The notes under the pieces are model-generated. The model was not told the DNA's origin. It worked only from the letters and a program-made list of their open reading frames with translations, and ran no database searches. The position numbers and the translations under genes were made by a program. Below are positions 7,242 to 15,200 of a stretch of DNA of 19,036 nucleotides, in pieces. Each line of letters opens with the position of its first letter. Positions within the stretch are counted from its first letter, which is position 1. Source of the stretch: JBCDJG01 sp038748065 (lineage in GTDB: Bacteria > Pseudomonadota > Gammaproteobacteria > Pseudomonadales > Halieaceae); NCBI GenBank assembly GCA_038748065.1, contig JBCDJG010000076.1, positions 1 through 19,036 of the forward strand, in the 5' to 3' direction.

Positions 7242-7779
7242 CGCGCAGCTCTTTTTCGCTGCGCACCCAGTTACTGGGCAGCGTGAGGAAGGACAGCAAC
7301 AGTCGGTACACCCACTCGACCATGATCTCAGGCAGCACCTCGTTGTGCAGAATGCCCGCCGCCTGGGCTGGCTCAATGACGTCGGCCATCAGCTCTTCAC
7401 CAAAACGCACAATAACGTCAGAGCTCCATACCACCCGACGAGCACGGCTGTCGTCGTCGGAGGCAAACACCGCGCGCAGCAGCGGCCTTTTTGGTAGTTC
7501 ACGGATGGCGAGTATCAATCCCTCCACCAACATATCTTCCGGCGTCTCGAAGGACGCCAGACGCTTGGCAATGCGCTGATTGAACGCTTCCATGTCACGC
7601 TTTACCGTTGCCACCAGCAATTCATCCCGCCCGGGGAAATACCGGTAGAGTGTCGATCTCGCAACGCCGGCCTCGGCAGCCACCTCTTTCATACCAACGC
7701 CCTGTAGCCCATCTCGCAGGTAACAGCGCCTGGCGGCAGCTAGAATGCCAGTCATGGGATCGCTCTTGCTAGTGCTCAC
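7201..7779 (-). CDS. TetR/AcrR-family transcriptional regulator
   Basis: The 192-residue protein carries a standard TetR N-terminal domain at about 10-56: ILAAARRCYLRDG (helix 1), then the helix-turn-helix VGMKEVAAEAGVARSTLYRYFPGRDEL with the conserved LYRYF at 44-48. The C-terminal ligand domain is variable and gives no effector clue. Such proteins usually repress neighbouring genes and release DNA on binding a hydrophobic ligand. The start is drawn at GTG 7779, which has no clear Shine-Dalgarno. An ATG at 7755 would leave only three residues before helix 1, so the longer form is preferred. It is divergent from the sulfotransferase gene (79 bp between) and convergent, with 41 bp overlap, with the PYROXD2-like gene. 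Control of the sulfotransferase gene and itself is the simplest reading. Confidence 0.9.
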   Translation of the reverse strand: MSTSKSDPMTGILAAARRCYLRDGLQGVGMKEVAAEAGVARSTLYRYFPGRDELLVATVKRDMEAFNQRIAKRLASFETPEDMLVEGLILAIRELPKRPLLRAVFASDDDSRARRVVWSSDVIVRFGEELMADVIEPAQAAGILHNEVLPEIMVEWVYRLLLSFLTLPSNWVRSEKELRATLHALLVPVVLR

Positions 7780-7819
7780 TGGCCGTTGTGGTCCTTGTCG
7801 CCAACGCCGAGGAATGAGA

Positions 7820-7835
7820 CATTTTCAGTGAAATG
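7820..7835. promoter_or_regulatory. Candidate operator between tetR and the sulfotransferase gene
   Basis: The 79-bp divergent gap contains CATTT (7820-7824) / AAATG (7831-7835) and, within it, TTTCA-G-TGAAA (7823-7833). It lies 24 bp upstream of the sulfotransferase ATG. A short palindrome in a tetR-divergent gap is the usual operator position. The symmetry is modest, so chance is possible. Confidence 0.4.
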
Positions 7836-7858
7836 ACCGACCGGGTAAAGACCACAGC

Positions 7859-9106
7859 ATGAGCAGCCAAGCCAAAGCCCTGCCCATCACCGTGCGCCTG
7901 ATGAACCTTGCGGGCCGAGTGGCCGGCAGCGCAGGCTGGCAGCCAGTGAGCCTCGAGCGAGAGAATCTGCTGGCGAACGCCCGCAGGCAGACAGGGCTTG
8001 AGGACTTCGGCGAAGAAGACTTCTTGCCCGGACTGGACCGCCTGCTACACGCGCTGGAGACTGAGGCAAAGCTCAGCCTGCTCGGGCGGGTTGTCGCCAG
8101 GGCTGACCTGCTCCGCACGCTCCAGAATAGGCTCGGCATGGTTGCGTTGCTGCGCCAGCACCCGGAGATCGAGGAGCAGGCGATCACCCAGCCGCTATTC
8201 GTGGTGGGCCCGCCACGCTCGGGCACCACGATCTTTCATGACCTTCTCGCCCAGGATACGGCCAATCGCGTTCCGCTATCCTGGGAGGCAGCCTACCCGC
8301 TGCCGCCACCGGAGACTGCAAGCTATGACAGCGATCCGCGCATCGCGCAGGTCGATAAAGACCTGGATCGCGTCGACAGCCTGATACCAGAATTCAAGAC
8401 CATGCACCCCATGGGCGCACAGCGTGCCCAGGAGTGCGTGGCGCTGACCAGTATTGACCTGACCTCGATGATCTATCAGGTGCAGTTTGAGGTATCCAGC
8501 TATGACCTCTGGGTCTTGGAGCAGGAGATGCGCTCGGCACTCAAGTGGCACCGCCGATTTCTACAGGTCCTGCAATGGAAATGCCCCGGCCAGCGCTGGG
8601 CGCTCAAGTCGCCACAGCATCTGTGGCACCTGCAGCACATCCATAGGGAATACCCCGATGCCTTGTTTGTGCAAACCCACCGCGACCCGCTGAAAACCCT
8701 GGTCTCCATGAGCAGCCTCGCCGCCGCGCTCAGGCGTCTGGCCTCTGATCATGTCGACCTGGCAGCCATCACCCGCTACTACGCCGAGGCCCTGGCCAGG
8801 GGCTATGACAACACCGTCGCCTACCGCCGCAGCGGCGCCCTACCCGATGACCAGGTAGTCGATCTGTATTTCCAGGATTTCATCCGCGATCAGGTAGGCA
8901 CTGTTGGCCGAGCCTACAATCACTTCGGCCTTGAGCTCAGCGAGCAGGCAGCGGGCGCAATGCAAGCCTTCCTTGATGACAACCCGGCAGACAAGCACGG
9001 CAAGCACAGCTACAGCCTGGCAGATACGGGGCTTGAAGAGGCTTCGCTGAGGGAGCGCTTTGCGAATTACGAAAGCTACTTCAATATCCCACGGGAAAAG
9101 ATGTAG
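7859..9106 (+). CDS. Sulfotransferase family protein (Sulfotransfer_3-like)
   Basis: The 415-residue product has a PAPS-dependent sulfotransferase fold. The 5'-phosphosulfate loop is FVVGPPRSGTTIFHDLLA (114-131), WALKSPQHLW follows at 247-256, and the 3'-phosphate-binding segment QTHRDPLKTLVSMSSL is at 272-287. An N-terminal helical region of about 110 residues precedes the core, as in large bacterial members found in marine gammaproteobacteria and mycobacteria. Known sulfotransferases move sulfate from PAPS to a hydroxyl group of a small molecule or glycan. The acceptor here is unknown, and this subgroup is poorly studied. The ATG at 7859 has only a weak GGGTAAAG stretch upstream. Divergent from the TetR gene, it is likely its target. 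A hydrolase gene follows 92 bp later in the same direction. Some members of the fold have lost transferase activity, so the family is sure but the activity is inferred. Confidence 0.85.
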   Translation: MSSQAKALPITVRLMNLAGRVAGSAGWQPVSLERENLLANARRQTGLEDFGEEDFLPGLDRLLHALETEAKLSLLGRVVARADLLRTLQNRLGMVALLRQHPEIEEQAITQPLFVVGPPRSGTTIFHDLLAQDTANRVPLSWEAAYPLPPPETASYDSDPRIAQVDKDLDRVDSLIPEFKTMHPMGAQRAQECVALTSIDLTSMIYQVQFEVSSYDLWVLEQEMRSALKWHRRFLQVLQWKCPGQRWALKSPQHLWHLQHIHREYPDALFVQTHRDPLKTLVSMSSLAAALRRLASDHVDLAAITRYYAEALARGYDNTVAYRRSGALPDDQVVDLYFQDFIRDQVGTVGRAYNHFGLELSEQAAGAMQAFLDDNPADKHGKHSYSLADTGLEEASLRERFANYESYFNIPREKM

Positions 9107-9146
9107 CGCGCCATCTGTCAAACCCACGAGCGCCGAGGCGAGTTTT

Positions 9147-9165
9147 GCCATGTGGCCGGCATGGC
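9147..9165. repeat. Inverted repeat between sulfotransferase and hydrolase genes
   Basis: GCCATG (9147-9152) and CATGGC (9160-9165) form a 6-bp stem with a 7-base loop, 34 bp upstream of the ATG at 9199. There is no T-run. It could be a weak leader hairpin or chance. Confidence 0.3.
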
Positions 9166-9198
9166 TAAGGCGTGCGGCGACGGGGAAGTGCGCTGGCT

Positions 9199-10095
9199 AT
9201 GCTAAGCTCTTCGTTTTTGCGATGGCTTTTTGTGCGAGAACTTGAATTTGAACTGTCCGGCGGCATTGTCCTGGCGGCGCATGCTTACGGCAATCCCGGC
9301 GACCCGGCGGTCATACTGTCACACGGCGGCGGACAGACCCGGCACTCGTGGGGCAGCACAGCGGAGCTCCTGGCACAGGCTGGCTGGTACGCCGTGGCCT
9401 ATGATCATCGCGGCCATGGCGGCTCTTCCTGGTCAGAGGATGGCGATTACCACATTGATCGCTTCGCTGAAGACCAGCTAGAGCTTGCCAAACAACTACC
9501 GGGGCGGCCGGTGCTGGTTGGTGCGTCCCTGGGCGGACTGGCGGCGATCATTGCCGAGGGGGAGCATCATGAGGACGTCTTCAGCGCCATCATCCTTGTA
9601 GACATCGTCCCTCGTATGAATATTGCTGGCGCCGAGAAGATCATCGGCTTCATGGGCACCCACATGGAGGAAGGTTTTGCCTCGCTCGACGAGGCCGCCG
9701 ATGTGATTGCCGAGTATACCGGCCGGCCGCGGCGCAAAGACCTGGGGGGCTTGTCCAAGAACCTGAGGCTGGATGACGACGGCCGCTACCGCTGGCACTG
9801 GGATCCCAGTTTTATTCTGCAACGCTCCAGCCGCGACAAACTCGCCAACCCGGATCGCCTGTCAGCTGCAGCTAGCAGCATTGCGCTGCCGCTGTTGCTG
9901 GTGCGGGGGCAGCTCAGCGATATCGTCACGCCGGAGGTAGCCCGGGGTTTCCTGCGCGATCACCCGGACGCAGACTATGTCGATGTTAAAGACGCCAGCC
10001 ACATGATCGCCGGTGATCGCAACGACGTCTTCAGCCAGGCAATTCTCAATTTTCTGGCCAAACGAGGCTGCCGAGCTGCGGCTCAGCCAGCGTAA
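9199..10095 (+). CDS. Alpha/beta hydrolase
   Basis: The 298-residue protein is an alpha/beta-hydrolase-fold enzyme. Visible marks are the oxyanion segment HGGGQTRHSW (about 42-51), YDHRGHGGSSW (68-78), the nucleophile elbow GASLGG (Ser110), a likely acid in GQLSDIV (Asp241) and the catalytic His in ASHM (His268). The full triad is present. It probably hydrolyses an ester, lactone or epoxide; the fold does not reveal which. The ATG at 9199, with GGGGAAG about 11 bases upstream, is preferred. GTG 9172 and GTG 9232 are alternatives, and an in-frame stop at 9166 limits any extension. It follows the sulfotransferase gene by 92 bp on the same strand. Its last 13 bp overlap the convergent SDR gene. 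Confidence 0.87.
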   Translation: MLSSSFLRWLFVRELEFELSGGIVLAAHAYGNPGDPAVILSHGGGQTRHSWGSTAELLAQAGWYAVAYDHRGHGGSSWSEDGDYHIDRFAEDQLELAKQLPGRPVLVGASLGGLAAIIAEGEHHEDVFSAIILVDIVPRMNIAGAEKIIGFMGTHMEEGFASLDEAADVIAEYTGRPRRKDLGGLSKNLRLDDDGRYRWHWDPSFILQRSSRDKLANPDRLSAAASSIALPLLLVRGQLSDIVTPEVARGFLRDHPDADYVDVKDASHMIAGDRNDVFSQAILNFLAKRGCRAAAQPA

Positions 10096-10973
10096 ATTGA
10101 TGCAAGCGCCGCATCGATATCAGCGAATTCGAATTCAAATCCCGCCGCTTGCAGGCGCTGTGGCAGGACACGCTGGCCGCTGATCAGTAATTCATTCGCC
10201 ATTTCTCCCACAGCAAGCCGCAGAGCAATTCCAGGGACCGGTAGCGTAATAAAGGTGCGGCGTTGCACTTTCATAGCGGTGCACAACTCGCGGCTCGTAA
10301 CCGGCACCGGGGCGGTGACATTGAAAGCGCCAGTGGCGGTTTCGTCGTACAAAATGTGGCGGATCGCCGCGACGGCATCGCGACGATGAATCCAGCTCAG
10401 CACCTGATGGCCATTGCCGATCCAGTTGGCCACACCCAGCTTGAAGGGTCGCTCCAGTTCCACAAAGGCGCCTTCATGCCGATCCAGAACCACCCCAAGG
10501 CGCAGCAGGCAGACGCGCAGTCCTGAGGCTTCGGCCATCAAGGCCTCAGCCTCCCAGTCGACACACAAATCTGCGGCAAAGCCACGACCCCTGGCAGCAT
10601 CTTCTGCCAACGCTTCATCGCCTTGCGGGCCGTAAAAACCGATGGCGCTGGCAGAGAGCAGAACGGCGGGTTTTTGCTGCACACGCTCAATTAATGCAAG
10701 CAGGACGCGCGTTGTATCCAGACGGCTACTGACGATCTGCTGCTTATAGCGCCCACTCCAGCGCTTTTCCGCGAGCGAGGCCCCGGCCAGGTTGATGATC
10801 CCGTCAATAGTCTCATCTTCGTTGATCGCATCAAGCGAAGTGATATACCGGCACAGGCCACCGTCTTTGTGCAGGCTACGCGACAAAATAGTGACTCGGT
10901 GACCATCCGACAGCAGGCTGTTTGCCAAGGGCGTGCCAATAAATCCGGTTCCACCGGTCATGAGAATATGCAT
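10083..10973 (-). CDS. TIGR01777-family NAD(P)-dependent epimerase/dehydratase-like protein (SDR39U1/YfcH-type)
   Basis: The 296-residue extended short-chain dehydrogenase fold starts with MTGGTGFIGTPLA (5-17), the nucleotide-binding loop. NLAGASLAEKRW follows near 62-73 and SASAIGFYG, with the SDR Ser/Tyr region, near 107-115. The tail RVLPQRLQAAGFEFEFADIDAAL matches the family's conserved C-terminal extension (DUF1731). This is the TIGR01777 group that includes E. coli YfcH, human SDR39U1 and cyanobacterial/plant relatives. No firm biochemical reaction is known for the bacterial members. The ATG at 10973 has AGGAG six bases upstream, so the start is secure. It is convergent with the hydrolase gene (13 bp overlap) and divergent from the efflux operon. 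It looks like a housekeeping gene rather than part of either neighbour's system. Confidence 0.9.
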   Translation of the reverse strand: MHILMTGGTGFIGTPLANSLLSDGHRVTILSRSLHKDGGLCRYITSLDAINEDETIDGIINLAGASLAEKRWSGRYKQQIVSSRLDTTRVLLALIERVQQKPAVLLSASAIGFYGPQGDEALAEDAARGRGFAADLCVDWEAEALMAEASGLRVCLLRLGVVLDRHEGAFVELERPFKLGVANWIGNGHQVLSWIHRRDAVAAIRHILYDETATGAFNVTAPVPVTSRELCTAMKVQRRTFITLPVPGIALRLAVGEMANELLISGQRVLPQRLQAAGFEFEFADIDAALASIYAG

Positions 10974-10986
10974 GCAGGACTCCTGC
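10974..10986. repeat. Short palindrome containing the ribosome-binding site of the SDR gene
   Basis: GCAGGA (10974-10979) and TCCTGC (10981-10986) are perfect arms around one base. On the leftward strand it contains AGGAG directly before the start at 10973. One central base is too short for a hairpin loop, so any role would be as a protein site. Chance is likely. Confidence 0.25.
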
Positions 10987-11091
10987 GCTCGAGCTAGTGA
11001 CTTGAGAGCTTATACGCGCAAGCGCTGCAATTGCGTCAACACCTGCCCATCCGTGCATCCGCCTCATTCAAAAACGCGTATACCTCTCCAC

Positions 11092-11120
11092 TTGCCTTCG
11101 AATGTTAATTGGCCTAACAT
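11092..11120 (+). promoter_or_regulatory. Candidate sigma-70 promoter of the efflux operon
   Basis: TTGCCT (11092-11097) and TAACAT (11115-11120) are separated by 17 bp and stand 32 bp upstream of the adaptor ATG. TATATC (11141-11146), six bases before the ATG, is a weaker alternative -10 that would give a nearly leaderless mRNA. The lack of a Shine-Dalgarno before 11152 leaves that option open. Confidence 0.5.
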
Positions 11121-11132
11121 CTATGTTAATTG
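11102..11132. promoter_or_regulatory. Three-half-site operator, probably for the operon's own TetR
   Basis: Half-sites are ATGTTA (11102-11107), TAACAT (11115-11120) and ATGTTA (11123-11128), giving two inverted pairs with 7-bp and 2-bp centres. The outer two are part of a 10-bp direct repeat ATGTTAATTG exactly 21 bp apart (two helical turns). The middle half-site is also the predicted -10 box, so binding would block RNA polymerase. The TetR encoded at 15448-16080 is the natural candidate. Confidence 0.6.
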
Positions 11133-11151
11133 CTCTCACATATATCTCGAT

Positions 11152-12294
11152 ATGAACGCCCAAAGCACAAACCAGCCTACCCGCATCCACCGCACGCTTG
11201 GCACCAACCTGCTGTTCATCGCCCTGGCAGTCGCGCTTACGGTGGCGCTATCCGCAGGCCTGCACTGGCGCGCTAATGCCGCGGTCAGTAGCGTGACCAA
11301 AGAGCCTCTGCCGGTCGCCGTCACGCGCTTTGAGCTGCACGACAGCTATCAGCGCCAGGTCAGCTTCCTGGGCGTGATCGAGGCGGGTCGCAAGGCCGAC
11401 CTGGGCTTTGAGGCGCCGGGCAAACTCGAGCGCGTAATGGTGCGTGAGGGTCACGTCGTAGCCCAGGGCGAGGTCATCGCAGAGTTGGACAGCGTCCGCC
11501 TACAGGCACAGCGCCGGGGCACCGTAGCCGATCTGGCGCGCGTCGAAAGCGAACTGGAACTGGCACGTCTGAAAGCCAAGCGGCAGCGGGATCTGGTCGC
11601 CACCGGCGCCGTCTCCAGGGAGGCGTCTGACGAAACCCGCCTGCGCGCGCAGGCGCTGGAGGCCCAGGTTGCGGCGGTTTCTGCAGCGCTGGATGACCTT
11701 GACGTGGCGCTGGCCAAAACCAGACTCACCGCGCCCTATGCTGGCACGGTTGCCGCACGGTATCTCGATGACGGCGCCGTCGTAACCTCGGGCACACCTA
11801 TCGTGCGGCTGGTCGAGACTGCCCGTCTGGAAGCCCATATCGGCGTGCCCGTTGAACGCGCCACCAGCCTGCGGGAGGGCGCCACCTATGCCTTGCGTCT
11901 GCGAGGCGAGCCTCTGGATGCGCAACTGGCGTCCCTGCGCCCCGACATCGACCCCATGACCCGCACGCGCACTGCCGTATTTGAGCTGCCGGAGGGTTTG
12001 AACGCACTGGATGGTGAGAGCCTGACACTGGTACTCGATCAGCGCGTGGACATACGCGGAGGCTGGCTGCCGATTGAAGCTCTGCTGGAGGGCCAGCGCG
12101 GTGCGTGGACAGTATTACGACTGGACAGCGCATCAAGCGGCGCCTACCTCGCGGTACGCGAAGCCGTCGAAATTCTCGATACCCGAGGCGACATGGCTTT
12201 TGTCCGCGGCACGCTGCAGGACGGCGCAGCGGTAATCAGCCAGGGTGTCCATCGAGTTACACCCGGGCTACCCGTGCAGCCGGTGGGAGACTGA
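11152..12294 (+). CDS. RND efflux periplasmic adaptor (membrane fusion protein, HlyD/AcrA-type)
   Basis: The 380-residue adaptor has an N-terminal hydrophobic helix (about 18-37) followed by periplasmic domains. The two lipoyl half-motifs lie near 83-115 (LGFEAPGKLERVMVREGHVVAQGEVIAELD) and 190-222 (TRLTAPYAGTVAARYLDDGAVV...). Between them is an alpha-hairpin coiled coil (about 117-188). Beta-barrel and membrane-proximal segments follow to the end. There is no lipobox Cys after the hydrophobic stretch, so it is held by an uncleaved anchor or is a soluble periplasmic protein, unlike AcrA. It would bridge the RND permease to an outer-membrane channel. The start at ATG 11152 is chosen because the upstream frame (from 10933) runs through the promoter and the SDR gene start. 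No Shine-Dalgarno is visible. The stop is 4 bp before the permease ATG, so the two genes form one operon. Confidence 0.88.
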   Translation: MNAQSTNQPTRIHRTLGTNLLFIALAVALTVALSAGLHWRANAAVSSVTKEPLPVAVTRFELHDSYQRQVSFLGVIEAGRKADLGFEAPGKLERVMVREGHVVAQGEVIAELDSVRLQAQRRGTVADLARVESELELARLKAKRQRDLVATGAVSREASDETRLRAQALEAQVAAVSAALDDLDVALAKTRLTAPYAGTVAARYLDDGAVVTSGTPIVRLVETARLEAHIGVPVERATSLREGATYALRLRGEPLDAQLASLRPDIDPMTRTRTAVFELPEGLNALDGESLTLVLDQRVDIRGGWLPIEALLEGQRGAWTVLRLDSASSGAYLAVREAVEILDTRGDMAFVRGTLQDGAAVISQGVHRVTPGLPVQPVGD

Positions 12295-12298
12295 CACT

Positions 12299-15200
12299 AT
12301 GTTGGCTACCAGCCTCTACGATCATCGACGTTATTTCGCGCTGTTCGTCCTCGTCATAATCGCGGTCGGTTTCACAAGCTTTACTACCAGTCCGCGCCAG
12401 GAAGACCCGACGCTGACCAATTTCACCGCGACACTGCTCACCCCCTTCCCCGGAGCCACCCCCGATCGGGTGGAAGCGCTGGTTACGCGGCCTCTGGAAG
12501 ACGAGCTGATGCGCATGGATGAGATCGATGAGCTTTACAGCACGTCCAGCACCGGCATTTCATCGCTCAACGTCGCCCTTGATGACACGCTGAGCGACGA
12601 GGAACTCGGGCGCGCCTGGTCAGAGGTACGCGATGCCATTGCTGATGCCCGGCGCGAATTCCCGAGCGGCGTCGGCGCCACAAGCTTCGACAACGACCGC
12701 TTTACCGCCTTCACGACCATCATCGCCTTCAGCGGCCGCGACGGCGTTGATATGCCGCTATCACTGCTCCATCGCCTGACACAGGACTTCGCCGACCTGG
12801 CGCGCAACATGCCGGGCACCAAATTGGTCGAACTGTTTGGCGAACCGAAGGAAGAAATTCGCGTTGCCGTCGATGAGGCCGCCCTCGCCAGTCGAGGACT
12901 GAGCCTGGACCAGGTCGCAGGCGCCCTGGCGGCCGCCGACGCGCGCAGCTCCGCGGGTCGAGCCACCGGCGACGGCGCGGACATCATCGTCGAAGTCGCA
13001 GGCGCCCTTGACTCCCTGAATCGCGTGAGCCAGGTCATTGTCAGCTCCGACGCCCGCGGGCGCTCCGTTCGTGTTGGCGACATTGCACGTGTTTACAAGG
13101 CGCAGCAATCACCGCCAGACAGCATGGCGCTGGCCCAGGGCAAGCAGGCCATACTCGTAGCCGTGCGCATGCAGGACGGCGAGCGCGTGGACCGTTGGAG
13201 TGAGCGTTTTCGAACACTGCTCGACGGCTACCGCGCGCAGGCCCCTGCAGGTCTTCTGGTGGATCAATCCTACGACCAGAGCACATATACCAACACGCGG
13301 CTGGCGGAAGTTGCGCTCAACCTGCTGATTGGCGTCGCACTGGTACTGCTGGTGCTGCTGTTCACCATGGGCTGGCGCGCTGCAGTCGTTGTTGCCGTGG
13401 TGCTGCCGCTGTGCGGCATCATGTCGGTGGCTATTCTGGAGCGGCTGGGCATGGCCCTGCACCAAATGTCGATCACCGGCCTCATTGTTGCACTGGGCCT
13501 GCTGGTTGACGGCTCCATTGTGATGACGGACGAGGTCGGCAAGCGCCTGCGCAAAGGCCAGTCCGCAACGCGCGCCATACGGCAGTCCGTTGGGCGCCTG
13601 CGAATCCCGCTACTGTCATCGACGGCCACCACGATTCTGGCCTTCATGCCCATGGTCATCCTCCCAGGGGTATCGGGTGACTTTATGGGATCGATCGCTA
13701 TTTCTGTGGTGGTCATGCTGGGCTCGTCACTGCTACTGGCTCTGATCTTTACGCCTGCCCTCGCCGCGTGGCTACTGCCCCGTGGCTCCAGCAAGCGTGA
13801 ATCCTGGATGCGCTCAGGCATCAACAGCGGGCGCATGGGCAATTGGCTGGCCAGAAGTATGGACTGGACCCTGCGTCATCAGGGCGCCGCCATTGCCCTG
13901 GCGCTGGTTTTACCAATAACCGGCTTGCTCGCCTTTCCAACTCTGACGGCGCAGTTTTTTCCCGGAACCGACCGCGATCAGATGTATCTGCAGGTAAAGC
14001 TCGCCGATGGTCGTTCCATTTATGAAACGCGCGAACTGGTCGCTGAGATGGATCCGCTTCTGCGGGCTGAGCCCCTTATTCGCCGCGTAGACTGGACCCT
14101 GGGAGAGAGCCCGCCGCCCTTCTACTACAACATGCTGCGATATCGGGACGGCAACCCCACCTGGGCTGAAGCACTGGTGCTGACGCACGACGAAAACCAG
14201 ACCGACGCGCTCATTCGCCGCCTCCAAAGGGAGCTGTCGGAGCGCTTCCCGCAGGCCCAGATTGTCGCGCGCGGCATTGACCAGGGCCCGCCCGTGAAGG
14301 CGCCGCTGGAGGTTGAGATTTATGGCCCGGACCTTGGCGTCCTGGCGGAGTTGGGCGAACAGTATCGCCAGCGCATGGAGGCCGTCACCTACGTAACCAG
14401 CACTACAACCGACCTCATCGGCGGTGCGCCCAAGATCGTCTTTGACCTCGACGAAGACAAGCTCCGCATCGCCGGGCTGCAGTTGAGCGATGCCGCCGCC
14501 GCACTCGATGCCGCCCTTGTCGGGCGCACGGGTGGTGAGGTACTGGAGGGCACCGAACGTCTGCCCGTGCGCATTCGCCTGGGCGAGGAGGCCTTCGAGC
14601 AAAAGCACCGGGTTCGGGACGTACTTGTGCCACTGAGCATGCCAACTGCTGACGCGCGTATTCCGGCGATTCCCTTGAGCGCCCTCGGTGAGTCCTATCT
14701 TCGAGTCTCGCAAAGCCCGATCAGTCGCTTCAATGGCGAAAGGCGCAACGTGGTGCAGGCTCAGCTGGTGCGTGGCATTCTGCCCGAAGAAGCGCTGAAG
14801 GCCCTGCGCGCCGACCTCGACGCTAAGCCAATACCCCTTCCCACTGGCTATCGTATGAGTTTCGGGGGCGACTCCGATGTTCGCGCCGAGGTGATGGGCC
14901 ATATCATGGCGCCTATGGGTTTCATCATCGCCGCCCTCTTCGCCACGATCGTGTTGACCTTTAACTCCTGGCGCCTGTCAGCCGTTGCGATGTTGGTGAT
15001 GTTGTGTTCCGCAGGTCTCAGCCTGTTGGCCCTGGCAATTTTCAACTACCCCTTCGGCGTGCAGGCCGTAATCGGCGTCATAGGCTCAATCGGCGTATCG
15101 GTTAACGCCGCCATCATTATCATGACAGCATTACAGCGCGACGAAGCGGCCATGGGCGGTGGCCTGTTTGCTATCCGCGAGGTGGTCATGGACTCCAGTC

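Noticed and set aside
10933..11151. N-terminal extension of the efflux adaptor to position 10933
   Set aside because: It would cover the predicted promoter, the operator and the start of the SDR gene; the hydrophobic anchor fits a start at 11152.
13910..14902. 330-codon leftward open frame inside the permease gene
   Set aside because: The opposite strand has unmistakable RND permease motifs throughout; this frame shows no motif and no ribosome-binding context.
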